NCBI GenBank assembly: GCA_035478835.1
Contig: DATIJH010000002.1
Coordinates: forward strand, 124,001-188,000
Direction: 5' to 3'
From: DATASD01 sp035478835
Lineage (GTDB): Bacteria > Patescibacteriota > Saccharimonadia > Saccharimonadales > UBA4665
DNA length: 64,000 bases
Part shown: one piece after another, positions 34,961 to 43,938 of the stretch
How the letters are laid out: each line of letters starts with the position of its first letter
Numbering within the stretch: position 1 is the stretch's first letter
Program-made: the position numbers and the translations under genes
The notes under the pieces: model-generated
Database searches by the model: none
What the model was told of the DNA's origin: nothing
The model's input: the letters and a program-made list of their open reading frames with translations, nothing else

Positions 34961-36454
34961 ATGAACACGCAACTTGCCGACAAACTAAAAGACTTGCCGC
35001 GCGAACCCGGCGTCTATTTTCATAAAGACGCTTCGGGCGAGATTATTTATGTGGGCAAAGCGGCGCGTTTAAATAACCGCGTGCGCCAGTATTTTCAGAA
35101 ATCGCGCGTGCGCGACCCCAAGACCGACGCGCTCGTGGCCGAAATTGCCGACACCGACTGGATGGTCGTCGAAAGCGAGCTCGAAGCATTATTTTTAGAA
35201 GCCGAAATGGTCCGCCGCTACATGCCGCGCTACAATATTTTGCTGCGCGACGACAAGTCGATGGTCTATATCCGCATTGATTACGACGCCGACTACCCGA
35301 CGGTCAGCACCACGCGGCGCCCGCTCGACGATGGCGCCCGCTATTTTGGTCCGTATTTAAGTGCGATCAGCGTGCGCCAGGCACTCAAATTGCTGCGTCG
35401 TGTATTCCCGTTTGCCACGCGGCGGATTGCCAGCCAAAAGCGCGCCACATTACATTATCACTTGGGGCTAGATCCGGGACTTGAGGAGGGTAAAACAAGC
35501 TTACACGATTACCGCGCCAACTTGCGCAAGCTCATGGCCGTGATAGAAGGCAAGCGTAGCAGCGTGGAGCGCGAGCTCGAAAAAGAAATGGCGCAGCTTG
35601 CGAAAGCCCGCGATTACGAAGCGGCCGCCCGCAAGCGCAACCAGCTTTTTAGCCTGCGTAATCTGACCAAGCAAGTCATTTTTAGCGACAAGGAATTTTT
35701 GGACATTAGCAAAGACCATGCCCTGAACGAGCTCGTCGACCTCCTGAGTTTAAGCGGTTTTCCGCGCCGCATCGAAGGCTACGACATCAGCCACATGCAG
35801 GGCACCGACGTCGTCGCCAGCATGGTGGTGTTCACGAACGGTGTCAGCAATAAGGGTGAATATCGCAAATTCAAGACAAAAAAAGAACACAACAACGATT
35901 TTTATAACATGAACGAAACCCTCAAGCGGCGATTGAGCGAGAAAAACCGCAAACTGTGGGGCGTACCCAACCTGGTGCTGATTGACGGCGGCAAAGGGCA
36001 GCTCGACGCGGCCATCCGCGCCCGTGATGAATCCGGCTGCAGCAAAATTCCGTTTGTCGGACTCGCCAAGCGCGAAGAGCAAATCGTCATTCAAAAAGAA
36101 AAATCCGGCGTTACGCTCAACGTGCAGGTACTGCAAAAACTCGGCGGCTTTTGCAGCGAAAGTGAAGATTTTATTTTAGTGAACGTGCCGCACAACACGA
36201 ACGTAGTTAAGCTGTTGCAGCGCATTCGCGACGAGTCGCACCGTTTTGCCGTGAGCTATCACAGCGTGCTCAAACAAAAACGCCAGACAAGCAGCATGCT
36301 CGACGAAATTCCCGGTATTGGTCCGGCCACGCGTAAAAAACTGCTCAGGACTTTTGGGAGCGTGCGCGGTATCGCTCAGGCGAGCGAGGTTGATTTGCAG
36401 GCCGTGCTCGGCGTCAAAAAGGCCGCGATTGTGCGCCAGTATGTGCGGATTTAA
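34961..36454 (+). CDS. uvrC: Excinuclease ABC subunit C, short form
   Basis: UvrC makes the two incisions of nucleotide excision repair. The 497 residues hold the GIY-YIG domain (EPGVYFHKDASGEIIYVGKA), a UVR motif (LAKARDYEAAARKRNQL), the RNase H-like nuclease (EGYDISHMQGTDVVASMVVF, LVLIDGGKGQL) and C-terminal HhH hairpins (LDEIPGIGPATRKKLL). Usual UvrC proteins are about 600 residues; the shortening lies mainly between the UVR motif and the nuclease and in other linkers. All catalytic parts appear present. Confidence 0.93.
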   Translation: MNTQLADKLKDLPREPGVYFHKDASGEIIYVGKAARLNNRVRQYFQKSRVRDPKTDALVAEIADTDWMVVESELEALFLEAEMVRRYMPRYNILLRDDKSMVYIRIDYDADYPTVSTTRRPLDDGARYFGPYLSAISVRQALKLLRRVFPFATRRIASQKRATLHYHLGLDPGLEEGKTSLHDYRANLRKLMAVIEGKRSSVERELEKEMAQLAKARDYEAAARKRNQLFSLRNLTKQVIFSDKEFLDISKDHALNELVDLLSLSGFPRRIEGYDISHMQGTDVVASMVVFTNGVSNKGEYRKFKTKKEHNNDFYNMNETLKRRLSEKNRKLWGVPNLVLIDGGKGQLDAAIRARDESGCSKIPFVGLAKREEQIVIQKEKSGVTLNVQVLQKLGGFCSESEDFILVNVPHNTNVVKLLQRIRDESHRFAVSYHSVLKQKRQTSSMLDEIPGIGPATRKKLLRTFGSVRGIAQASEVDLQAVLGVKKAAIVRQYVRI

Positions 36455-36489
36455 GACCGGCATGCGGCAGATGTTCTAACACGGTATCT

Positions 36490-37143
36490 CTACGCCCCGT
36501 TTATGCGCAATGGGTGCCGCGGCGCCGGCACGAGTTCCGGCTTGTAAGTAATGTCACCGACTACTTGCGCGCCCACTAGATGCAAGAGGTATCCCATAGT
36601 GGTATCAAAGCCTTCTTTATCGCGGGCGTCATAGAACTCAGTCTTTAGGACGTACGGACTTTTACGCGCCGTTACCGCTATCTCTGTGAATGAGCTGCCC
36701 CTTAGCAGCCACTTTACTGTGGCGTAAGTTGAGTGATCTAGTTTATTTGTAAGGGTTGCCGGCTTCCCGAGCTCAAGTATGCCGAGTTCGCACACCCGTG
36801 AGAGTGCATGCGCTGACTGGGGACTGCGTGATCCGGACCGAGCCTTTTTTATGCCAAGTTGACCGTATGCAGTAGTGAGGCTTGCCTTTACGGTGTTTTT
36901 ACTGATCCCCTGATAATCCCCCGACTGTTGTGCTGTAAGCCCTACGAATGCACAGGCGAGCGCCGCGACTCTCGGCGGTGCAAGATACTGAGGCGATGCT
37001 GACTGAGGATCAACCGAGGCTTCATAATTAAATACAAATACTCCGTCATGTTGCTTGATGCGCGTGACTTGCTCTGTCGTCTCCGATGCCGGCTCCCAAA
37101 TAAGTTTTGTATTAGGCGGCAATAATCGTTCGTTACAAGACAT
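36490..37143 (-). CDS. Double-HTH-like regulator, family member 1
   Basis: The 217-residue soluble protein has an N-terminal beta module (PPNTKLIWEP, DGVFVFNYEA), a LuxR/GerE-like helix-turn-helix (about 55-100; GISKNTVKASLTTAYGQLGI) and a C-terminal part with a second HTH-like segment (GSSFTEIAVTARKSPYVLKTE). The same layout occurs in the products of 37190-37843 and 46158-46775. I infer a transcriptional regulator; the second HTH is tentative. TATACT and TAAGGAT upstream give a leadered mRNA. Confidence 0.5.
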   Translation of the reverse strand: MSCNERLLPPNTKLIWEPASETTEQVTRIKQHDGVFVFNYEASVDPQSASPQYLAPPRVAALACAFVGLTAQQSGDYQGISKNTVKASLTTAYGQLGIKKARSGSRSPQSAHALSRVCELGILELGKPATLTNKLDHSTYATVKWLLRGSSFTEIAVTARKSPYVLKTEFYDARDKEGFDTTMGYLLHLVGAQVVGDITYKPELVPAPRHPLRINGA

Positions 37144-37189
37144 ATTCTTATCCTTAGTGTGTCTCAGTATAACGCAATATGCCGATAAT

Positions 37190-37843
37190 TTAAGCCGCAG
37201 GCGGTGTGGGCGATGGATTTTCTAAGGGCAAAACGCCGGCAAGATGCGCATTGAATATCAGAAGCTTATCGTTGCGCTCCGCCTGTAAAGCGGTCCGGGC
37301 ATGCGCCAATGCGCTCTTAATTCCTATGCTATCGGTGTAGCCTTCTGCGCTGGCCATCATAGCCTGCGCTGTCTCGCCGCCACTCAGACGATTGACGTAT
37401 CCGTATGCTGCTTCCGACAGCGGATCTGTGAGCTCGATTCGCTTTTTTACAACATAAACGCCGAGATCAAACAGACGCCGGATAGGGCGCGGATCGAAAT
37501 TGTCTGCTTCGGGCAGGTCGAGTTTATCGCAGGCAGTCTGATATGCGCGTTCGACATCTTTATGGCCACTGAACAGCTCCTCTCGCAGCCTCGGGTGGAT
37601 AACTTGGCGGAAGTGCGCGCTTTTGACACCAAGCGCATTGAGCGCCAAGGAAAGCTGCTCCGGAAATGTAAATTCATCATCCTGCGGCAATTTTGCGCAA
37701 TGATTAACCGTTACTACGCCGCCCATGTTGCGAATTTCGTCGACATGATAAGCCAAGAGAGTGTCACTGGTCGGCCGTGTAGCAATAACGGTACGACCCG
37801 GATATAAAACGCCCATCTCTGGGCTGAGTATATTTTTGGACAT
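37190..37843 (-). CDS. Double-HTH-like regulator, family member 2
   Basis: The 217-residue protein has the same length and layout as its downstream neighbour: N-terminal beta module (LSPEMGVLYPGR, GGVVTVNHC), a central helical segment in the position of the LuxR-like HTH but less typical (FRQVIHPRLREELF), the shared IRRLFDLGVYVVKK block and a helical C-terminal part. The 46-bp gap to member 1 holds that gene's own promoter. The regulator role is inferred from the better-preserved members. Confidence 0.4.
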   Translation of the reverse strand: MSKNILSPEMGVLYPGRTVIATRPTSDTLLAYHVDEIRNMGGVVTVNHCAKLPQDDEFTFPEQLSLALNALGVKSAHFRQVIHPRLREELFSGHKDVERAYQTACDKLDLPEADNFDPRPIRRLFDLGVYVVKKRIELTDPLSEAAYGYVNRLSGGETAQAMMASAEGYTDSIGIKSALAHARTALQAERNDKLLIFNAHLAGVLPLENPSPTPPAA

Positions 37844-37925
37844 CAGTTCTTTTTATCATTTTTGTGTTTGCTGTGCAATATTATTTTAAAAGTATAGCGC
37901 CGCGTTTACCGCGCCCGCCAGGCTG

Positions 37926-37934
37926 TGCTAGAGT
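37926..37934 (+). promoter_or_regulatory. Extended -10 box, leaderless start of the M24 peptidase
   Basis: TGC followed by TAGAGT ends 8 nt before the ATG at 37943, favouring this start over an ATG-like frame start at 37925 inside the box. Confidence 0.45.
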
Positions 37935-37942
37935 ACGATGGT

Positions 37943-39175
37943 ATGAATGAGCACATTTTTACGAGTGACTTCTTTGCCGGCAACCGTGATCGGCTGCGGC
38001 AGCTATTTACCGGGACGGCGCCAATCGTTATTACGGCGAACGGTCTTCTGCAGCGCGGCGGAGATGACACGTACCCGTTCTTCCAGGATGCGAACTTTTG
38101 GTATTTAACAGGGCTGAACGAGCCGGACCTGGTGCTAGTGCTCGATAAGGATAAAGAATATATTATTGCGCCTGGTCGCAATGCGATGCGCCAGACGTTC
38201 GACGGCGCACTCGACGTCGACGCAATTATACAGCGGTCCGGTGTGCGCACGGTAACCGACGAAAAAGATGGCTGGCGCCAGCTGAGTGCCCGGCTTAAAC
38301 GGGTCCAGCACGTGGCAACGCTTGCTGCGCCGCCCGCTTACCTGGACGGCTACGACATGTATACGAACCCGGCGCGGGCGCGCCTCGTTGCCGCATTAAA
38401 AGAGGTGAACGCAAGTCTGGAGCCGCTCGACCTGCGCGAGCACCTGGCGCGCATGCGCACTGTTAAGCAGGAGCCAGAGCTTGCGGCACTGCAGGCGGCT
38501 ATCGACATCACGATGGCTACCTTAAAAGATGTGACACGGGTGCAGCAGCTCGCTAAATATGGCTATGAGTACGAAATCGAGGCTGCAATAACCGCTGGTT
38601 TCCGTAAACGCGGAGCGGTGGGGCACGCCTTTTCGCCGATCGTAGCCAGCGGTAAACGCGCCTGCACACTGCACAATATTACGAACAATGGCCAGCTCGC
38701 CGCCGACGAATTAGTGGTGCTCGATGTGGGCGCGGAAGTCGAGCATTACTCGGCCGATGTTACCCGCACGGCAGCACTGGGCAAACCCTCGCCCCGGCAG
38801 CGCAAAGTACATGAGGCCGTGCTTGACGTCCAAAATTACGCCATGAATCTGCTAAAGCCAGGCGTGACACTGCGCGAATACGAAAAGCAGGTCGAGCACT
38901 ACATGGGCGAAAAACTCCGCGAGCTCGGACTTATCAAAACAATTAAAACTGAGGCTGTGCGACAGTATTTTCCGCATGCGACCTCTCACTTTTTAGGATT
39001 AAACACGCACGATGCCGGTGATTACGAACGTCCGCTTGAGCCCGGCGCGGTGTTGACGGTCGAGCCCGGCATTTACATTGCGGAGGAGGCGATCGGCGTG
39101 CGCATCGAGGACGATGTACTGATCACCGCCGATGGTATCACTAATTTGAGCGCCCGGCTGCCGCGCGAACTTTAG
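37943..39175 (+). CDS. pepP: Xaa-Pro aminopeptidase, M24 family
   Basis: The 410-residue protein removes N-terminal residues before proline. The N-terminal creatinase-like domain (DTYPFFQDANFWYLTGLNEPD) matches PepP. The C-terminal pita-bread metallopeptidase contains the two-metal ligands: VVLDVGAEVEHYSADVTRT (two Asp), HFLGLNTHDAG (His) and LTVEPGIYI and IRIEDDVLI (two Glu). It recycles peptides in the cytosol, useful for an organism that imports amino acids or peptides. Confidence 0.9.
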   Translation: MNEHIFTSDFFAGNRDRLRQLFTGTAPIVITANGLLQRGGDDTYPFFQDANFWYLTGLNEPDLVLVLDKDKEYIIAPGRNAMRQTFDGALDVDAIIQRSGVRTVTDEKDGWRQLSARLKRVQHVATLAAPPAYLDGYDMYTNPARARLVAALKEVNASLEPLDLREHLARMRTVKQEPELAALQAAIDITMATLKDVTRVQQLAKYGYEYEIEAAITAGFRKRGAVGHAFSPIVASGKRACTLHNITNNGQLAADELVVLDVGAEVEHYSADVTRTAALGKPSPRQRKVHEAVLDVQNYAMNLLKPGVTLREYEKQVEHYMGEKLRELGLIKTIKTEAVRQYFPHATSHFLGLNTHDAGDYERPLEPGAVLTVEPGIYIAEEAIGVRIEDDVLITADGITNLSARLPREL

Positions 39176-39227
39176 CTAAGATTACCATTCCCGGCAGGCC
39201 CTAGAGCATGGTAAAATAAGAGAAATA

Positions 39228-39593
39228 ATGAAACACGGATTTATCTACCGACTGTTAGTGCGTTGGCTGGTGTGTAGCCTGGGGCTGTGGATTGCTGCTG
39301 GCTTGCTCAGCTCGCACATTAGTTATGGCAATCGCATTCAAGTGGTCATCATTGCCGGACTTGTGCTGGCTATCATTAACGCCGTGCTTCGGCCTTTTAT
39401 TGTTATTTTTAGCCTGCCGGCAATTTTGTTTACGCTTGGGCTTTTCATGATTATCATCAATGGTTTCATGATTTTTTTGGTCAGCAAGATTTACACGCCG
39501 CTGCATGTGACCAACTTTTGGGCGGCTATACTTGCGGGGATGATTATCGGGCTGGTAAACTATTTGGTAACGACCATTTTGGAGGATCGTTAA
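39228..39593 (+). CDS. Phage holin superfamily IV-like membrane protein
   Basis: The 121-residue protein has four membrane helices in the pattern of PF04020: RWLVCSLGLWIAAGLL, VVIIAGLVLAIINAVLRPFI, TLGLFMIIINGFMIFLVSKI and AILAGMIIGLVNYLV. Despite the name, most bacterial members are chromosomal with unknown function. TGG-TAAAAT ends 10 nt before the ATG. It is the first gene of an operon with secG, which starts 1 nt after its stop. Confidence 0.85.
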   Translation: MKHGFIYRLLVRWLVCSLGLWIAAGLLSSHISYGNRIQVVIIAGLVLAIINAVLRPFIVIFSLPAILFTLGLFMIIINGFMIFLVSKIYTPLHVTNFWAAILAGMIIGLVNYLVTTILEDR

Positions 39594-39594
39594 T

Positions 39595-39816
39595 ATGAGC
39601 ATGAATATTTGGAACTACATTACGATCGCTTCGGTATTATTGTTGACGCTGCTTATTCTGGTGCAAACGCGCGGAGCGAGCCTGGGCGCCGGCCTTGGCG
39701 GTGCGGGTGAAATCAACATTGTCCGCCGCGGCACCGAAAAGACGATCTACCAGCTGACTATTATCCTTGGAGTTGTCTTTGGGATATCGCTGATTTTAGG
39801 CATTATTGCCGCTTAA
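39595..39816 (+). CDS. secG: Preprotein translocase subunit SecG
   Basis: The 73-residue protein has two membrane helices separated by a Gly-rich cytoplasmic loop with RGASLGAGLGG, the SecG signature. SecG assists SecA-driven export through SecYEG. GGAGG precedes the first ATG; a second ATG at 39601 is possible. Export capacity fits the number of secreted proteins in the window. Confidence 0.9.
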   Translation: MSMNIWNYITIASVLLLTLLILVQTRGASLGAGLGGAGEINIVRRGTEKTIYQLTIILGVVFGISLILGIIAA

Positions 39817-39826
39817 GCGGGAAACG

Positions 39827-41617
39827 ATGGTGGTAGTCCGCGCATTTAGACTCCGCTTCCGGCGCCACCTGCGCCGCAGTAAACGACAGGCAGAAGCGTT
39901 CGGCCAATTTGCCGAAGAGCGCTTGGAACGCGACTTTTTCAAGCGTCTCGACCGTTTGGCTGGCGTACGGCGATTTGTGGCTGGCTGGGTAGTGCTCGTG
40001 GTGTTGCTGCTCGGTTGTCTCATTACACAGATGTATGGCCTGACGCGCTACTACCAAACGCTGCAGCCGGCGCCGGGCGGCAGCTTTAGCGAGGGCATCC
40101 TCGGCAGTTTTACGAACGCCAATCCATTATATGCCACCGGCTCGGTGAACGCCGCGGTTTCGCGGCTAGTATTCGCCGGCCTTTTAAAGTACGACGATAA
40201 TAATCATCTGACTGGCGACTTGGCTCAAAGTTACGAGGTCGACGCCCGCGGCACTACTTATACCGTGCACTTGCGTCCGCATTTGACGTGGCAGGATGGC
40301 AGACCGCTCACCGCCGACGATGTCGTGTACACATTCCGTGCCATCCAAAATCCCGATGCTCAATCCCCGCTCAACAGTGGTTGGACCGGCATTAAAATTT
40401 CTGAACCGAACTCGCTGACGGTCGTATTTACGCTGCCGAACGTGCTTGCATCATTCCCGGATTCGCTGACCACCGGCATTATTCCACAGCACATTTTGAG
40501 CGGCACGCCTATGAGCCAGCTGCGCTCGTCTACGTTCAATACGAACGATCCAATCGGCGCCGGGCCGTTTGCCTGGCAGACGTTACAAGTTAACGGCACC
40601 GACGACCAATCGCGCGAAGAGCAGATCGAGCTTGTGCCGTTTGCGGAGTATCAGGGCGGCAAGCCCAAGCTCGACAGTTTTGTAGTGCATTCATACCTTG
40701 ACCAAGGGCGAATGATCAAGGCATTCCAGTCGCAAACCGTCGATGCTCTGGTCGGGCTCAGTACGGTGCCGCCAGAGGTAGCGAAGTCGTCGAATGTGCG
40801 TATCAACAGCCTTGAGCTAACGGCGGCAGTGATGACGTTCTTTAAGACTTCTACCGGTGTGCTGAGCGACACGCAAGTACGCCAGGCACTTGTGAAGGGC
40901 GCGAACGTGCCGGCGATTGTGCAAGGGCTCGGCTACCCGACGCTTCCGGTGACAGAGCCATTACTCCGCGGGCAATTAGGATACAATCCGGCATATCAGC
41001 AGGCGCAATTTAACCAGCTGGCGGCCATGCAGCAGCTTGACCAGGCGGGTTGGGTCGCCGGCAAGGACGGGATCCGCAGCAAGGCTGGGCAGCGCCTCAG
41101 CTTTAAACTCTACGCCGAGGACAACGGCGAGTATGCGGCGGTCGCTACGGCACTGCAAAAACAGTGGACGCAAATTGGCGTCGATGTGCAGGTTACGCTG
41201 CAGAGCGCAGCCGATTTTCAAACGACCTTGGCGCAGCACACTTACGATGCACTCTTGTATGGTATTTCGATCGGCTCCGACCCCGACACATTTGTGTATT
41301 GGGATAGCTCGCAGGCCGATCCGCGGGCAGCGCACCGGTACAATTTCTCGGAATATAAGTCGGGTACCGTCGATGCTGCACTTGAGTCCGGACGCACCCG
41401 ACTTGACCCGGCGCTTCGCATTGCCAAATACCAGCCATTTTTGCAGGCCTGGCAGGCCGATGCACCGGCGCTTGGCCTATACCAGCCGCGCTTTTTGTAC
41501 ATTACTCGCGGCCCGGTATACGGTTTGCCGCCGCACGCCATTAACACCGAAACAGACCGCTTTAACAACGTCCAAAACTGGATGGTCCGCGAAGTTTGGA
41601 CCACGCCCAAATATTAG
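39827..41617 (+). CDS. Membrane-anchored peptide-binding protein (SBP family 5)
   Basis: The 596-residue extracellular solute-binding protein resembles OppA/DppA. A long, very basic N-terminus is followed by a membrane helix (about 57-77) and the family 5 fold: LVFAGLLKYDDNNHLTGDLA, LTWQDGRPLTADDVVYTF, GAGPFAWQ and VRQALVKGANVPAIVQGLGY. Instead of a lipoprotein signal it seems held by the uncleaved helix, although LLGC resembles a lipobox. It should deliver peptides to an ABC permease not encoded here. Start ATG 39827 is 10 nt after secG; a TTG at 39806 is an alternative. Confidence 0.85.
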   Translation: MVVVRAFRLRFRRHLRRSKRQAEAFGQFAEERLERDFFKRLDRLAGVRRFVAGWVVLVVLLLGCLITQMYGLTRYYQTLQPAPGGSFSEGILGSFTNANPLYATGSVNAAVSRLVFAGLLKYDDNNHLTGDLAQSYEVDARGTTYTVHLRPHLTWQDGRPLTADDVVYTFRAIQNPDAQSPLNSGWTGIKISEPNSLTVVFTLPNVLASFPDSLTTGIIPQHILSGTPMSQLRSSTFNTNDPIGAGPFAWQTLQVNGTDDQSREEQIELVPFAEYQGGKPKLDSFVVHSYLDQGRMIKAFQSQTVDALVGLSTVPPEVAKSSNVRINSLELTAAVMTFFKTSTGVLSDTQVRQALVKGANVPAIVQGLGYPTLPVTEPLLRGQLGYNPAYQQAQFNQLAAMQQLDQAGWVAGKDGIRSKAGQRLSFKLYAEDNGEYAAVATALQKQWTQIGVDVQVTLQSAADFQTTLAQHTYDALLYGISIGSDPDTFVYWDSSQADPRAAHRYNFSEYKSGTVDAALESGRTRLDPALRIAKYQPFLQAWQADAPALGLYQPRFLYITRGPVYGLPPHAINTETDRFNNVQNWMVREVWTTPKY

Positions 41618-41662
41618 CTGGCGGTAAACGCCCAAATGTATTACAATATAAGCCGTTCCCGT

Positions 41663-41748
41663 GCGCGAGTGGCGGAATGGTAGACGCGCTAGTTTCAGGT
41701 ACTAGTGAGGTTATACTCGTGGAGGTTCAAGTCCTCTCTCGCGCACCA
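41663..41748 (+). tRNA. tRNA-Leu (anticodon CAG)
   Basis: The 86-nt class II tRNA has an acceptor stem gcgcgag/ctcgcgc with encoded ACCA, a long variable arm and anticodon loop ttcaggt giving CAG. TACAAT about 15 nt upstream is its promoter. It marks the left edge of the accessory island. Confidence 0.95.
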
Positions 41749-41767
41749 TTTTAGAATTACAGATAAG

Positions 41768-41794
41768 AAGGCTTCCAAATTTTGGAGCCTTTTT
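41768..41794 (+). terminator. Terminator after tRNA-Leu(CAG)
   Basis: A ten-pair stem (aaggct.ccaa pairing with ttggagcctt, one bulge) is followed by a T-run. Confidence 0.75.
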
Positions 41795-41844
41795 ATTCTG
41801 TTTGTCCTCTCGTTGCGATTCGCCCGCCATGTTATTCTGTGAAC

Positions 41845-42084
41845 ATGAAAAACGCCGATGATACAATGGGCAGCGTAGAGCTGCCAAAAGTCCCCGAAAT
41901 CATCAGCGGATCGAAGCTATCACTGTTACCAAAGGCGACGGTCTGTCTTTTACGGCAGCTGCAGATCGCACGCGATATCATGCGCGCTTCCCCCTGGGGT
42001 ACGTTCCGGACGAAGGATTTTACCAGTGATTGTTTCAGCCATCACCACACAGCCCAAGGATTTTTTATTTTATTGACATGGTGA
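41845..42084 (+). CDS. Possible small unknown protein
   Basis: The 79-residue frame starts MKNADDTMGSVEL. TGT followed by TATTCT ends 6 nt before the ATG, matching the leaderless pattern of neighbouring genes. The C-terminal third (HHHTAQGFFILLTW) looks non-native, so this may be the start of a broken gene. Confidence 0.3.
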   Translation: MKNADDTMGSVELPKVPEIISGSKLSLLPKATVCLLRQLQIARDIMRASPWGTFRTKDFTSDCFSHHHTAQGFFILLTW

Positions 42085-42104
42085 CATGAGGTTATGAAAG
42101 TATT

Positions 42105-42824
42105 GTGAATAGCATTGAATCCTTTAATAAGCTGGACTCAGTTCCCGTTGTGACCTTCGATGTTGGATTGGGCGCCAAAACAGAGTACATAGACTTCGAC
42201 TATGCTGCTTACGATACATATGTGCGCTCAAAAGGACTGTCAGACGAACAAATTGATGCCCTTTCTTTGCATTTCTATCCTCAAAACGAACAGTTCCACC
42301 TAATAGGCGGTGAGTATCAACATACGACAAATAAGGCTAGTGTAGGCATTACGTCTGACAAATCGGCCATCGCCGTAAATCGAGCTTTGCTACATGAAAA
42401 TGAGCATATGGTTTCACACATCATGGGGCGCGTCACGCCGCAAGAAAGGCGACATAAAGAAATCACCAGGGTTTCTTGGGCGGCCGCAAATGCGGCGGGT
42501 ATCACGGCGCTAGGCACCGAAGTTTTTGCCTTTATCGCACAATCTGCCGAGGCGGCAGTAACCGGAGGAGAAGTGGCGGCGCTCGGTGTCGTTGCATTTA
42601 TTGGCAGCGTCCTATCCTATGTAACCGACGAAGACGAAATAAGAGCTCGCATGGCCGAGTCGGCGCCTGACGCTCCAATGATCGTGACATATACCGCCAA
42701 GCCCCAGGGGCAAAATGCTGTAGACGGATTGCCGCGGCATACATTGAGCATCCCTTTTCCAAAAGGGCAAAGGTTACGCATAACCTATCGAAATCCTTTT
42801 GCGAAAAACAGTAGTGACCAGTAA
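42105..42824 (+). CDS. Zincin-motif membrane protein, unknown
   Basis: The 239-residue protein starts with GTG. Residues 97-101 read HENEH, with a further His at 105, matching the HExxH zinc-metalloprotease motif inside a helix (VNRALLHENEHMVSHIMG). Two hydrophobic stretches (about 122-155 and 156-170) could be membrane hairpins, followed by a soluble tail. A minimal membrane-associated peptidase is possible, but no third ligand is certain and the motif is short enough to be chance. It lies in an island of small unknown genes. Confidence 0.45.
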   Translation: MNSIESFNKLDSVPVVTFDVGLGAKTEYIDFDYAAYDTYVRSKGLSDEQIDALSLHFYPQNEQFHLIGGEYQHTTNKASVGITSDKSAIAVNRALLHENEHMVSHIMGRVTPQERRHKEITRVSWAAANAAGITALGTEVFAFIAQSAEAAVTGGEVAALGVVAFIGSVLSYVTDEDEIRARMAESAPDAPMIVTYTAKPQGQNAVDGLPRHTLSIPFPKGQRLRITYRNPFAKNSSDQ

Positions 42825-42852
42825 TAGAGTAATTGCATCTAAAGCATTTCGA

Positions 42853-42861
42853 TGTTATTAT
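42853..42861 (+). promoter_or_regulatory. Extended -10 box of the 107-residue protein gene
   Basis: TGT followed by TATTAT ends 6 nt before the ATG at 42868. Confidence 0.45.
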
Positions 42862-42867
42862 TTGCAA

Positions 42868-43191
42868 ATGTCATATGAAATCACTCACCGAAGAACGGGG
42901 GAAGAAGGATTTGGATTCGAGATCCAGCCGCCGCTAACCGAGATTGCTGCTAATGGATTGCGGAGCGCACTTTTAAGGAGAATTCCCGGAGAGAATCACC
43001 TTGCGCCTTCAGTTGACATCACGAGAAGTGATGAGGCTGGTACGGCGTTGGACGTCCAAGTGCCCTGGACCGCGGCAAGGCTTGATTCTGGCAAGATCGC
43101 CGACCAAATAGCGACCCTTCTTAATCCCGGCGGTAAAGTAGAGGTTACCGTATTGCCGTCAGCTCTGCCTGATTGGCACCGGCTAGCCTAG
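42868..43191 (+). CDS. Unknown 107-residue protein
   Basis: The soluble alpha/beta protein begins MSYEITHRRTGEEGFGFEI and ends with LLNPGGKVEVTVLPS. No family is recognised. A leaderless promoter and an uninterrupted frame are the support. Downstream of its TAG stop the same frame stays open into the next gene. Confidence 0.45.
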   Translation: MSYEITHRRTGEEGFGFEIQPPLTEIAANGLRSALLRRIPGENHLAPSVDITRSDEAGTALDVQVPWTAARLDSGKIADQIATLLNPGGKVEVTVLPSALPDWHRLA

Positions 43192-43251
43192 TCGGACCAT
43201 TTGATTCTACCTAGGGGCGCACTGCGCGTCGAGAGATTATTCCAGGTCAAT

Positions 43252-43726
43252 ATGGCGAATCCGGTATTCAGAGAAATGTACTTTGGCAACACCTCCATGG
43301 CATATCCTGGCGGCCTGAATTTTGAAAACCCTGTCGAAATGAACGACTTTAGCATAGGCCCTGAAAGGCGTTATTCGAAAAACTACTGCAATTGTGTCGC
43401 GCTGGCAGCTATCGGTCCCGAGAGTTGCTTATTAGGTCATTTTGAAAGGGATCGATGTATCCGGCGAGGCTCAAGACCGTTTCTATGAGGCGGTTGCCGC
43501 CTTAAAACAGGTGGAGCCTGAACTTATTGTGTTGGCTGGCGCCCGCGCGGAAGACGATGGCTATTCCAGTCGGCTCGCTTTGGCGGACCACTTTTTCGCG
43601 GCCACAGCGCTCGGTGTATACATGAACAGCAATCCGGCAGCTACCCTTATAACGCATTGGAATCAGAGCGATGCTGAAGGGGTGAATGTTCACGTGGATC
43701 CGGCACATGCACAATTACAGTGGTAA
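43252..43726 (+). pseudogene. Frameshifted gene, possibly CheD-like
   Basis: Two frames abut: the first (from 43252, MANPVFREMYFGN) runs through CNCVALAAIGPESCLLGHF to about 43443. The continuation VSGEAQDRFYEAVAALK then follows one base out of phase and ends at 43726. Removing one base in the run tttgaaaggg (43441-43450) gives a single protein of about 157 residues. The CVALAAIGPE...LGHF block and later VLAGAR and ADHFF segments vaguely recall CheD deamidases. It may be a decayed gene, a sequencing error or a programmed shift. Confidence 0.5.
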
Positions 43727-43850
43727 ATATTAACTTGATACCCTACGCAGTTTACCCTGGCAGAAACGAGATTATAGATTGACTCTAAGTCCGCGATAAT
43801 TAGGACTCCATCCAAGGTCGTATCGGCGCATCACAGTCGAATACAGATAT

Positions 43851-43882
43851 AAAAGTGTTCCGCATTTGGAGCACTTTTGTTT
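43851..43882 (+). terminator. Intrinsic terminator
   Basis: aaaagtg...cacttttg with an inner tcc/gga pair forms a stem (43851-43878) followed by T-rich sequence, downstream of the frameshifted gene. Confidence 0.65.
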
Positions 43883-43919
43883 TGGTTTTAGGAGGGCGTA
43901 GTGTACCAACGCGGAGATC

Positions 43920-43928
43920 TGTTACAAT
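43920..43928 (+). promoter_or_regulatory. Extended -10 box of the TrmB-like gene
   Basis: TGT followed by TACAAT ends 10 nt before the ATG at 43939. Confidence 0.45.
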
Positions 43929-43938
43929 ACAAGGCAAT

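Noticed and set aside
39228..39593. Prophage remnant suggested by a holin-like protein
   Set aside because: Holin superfamily IV proteins are usually chromosomal, and the operon with secG shows no other phage gene.
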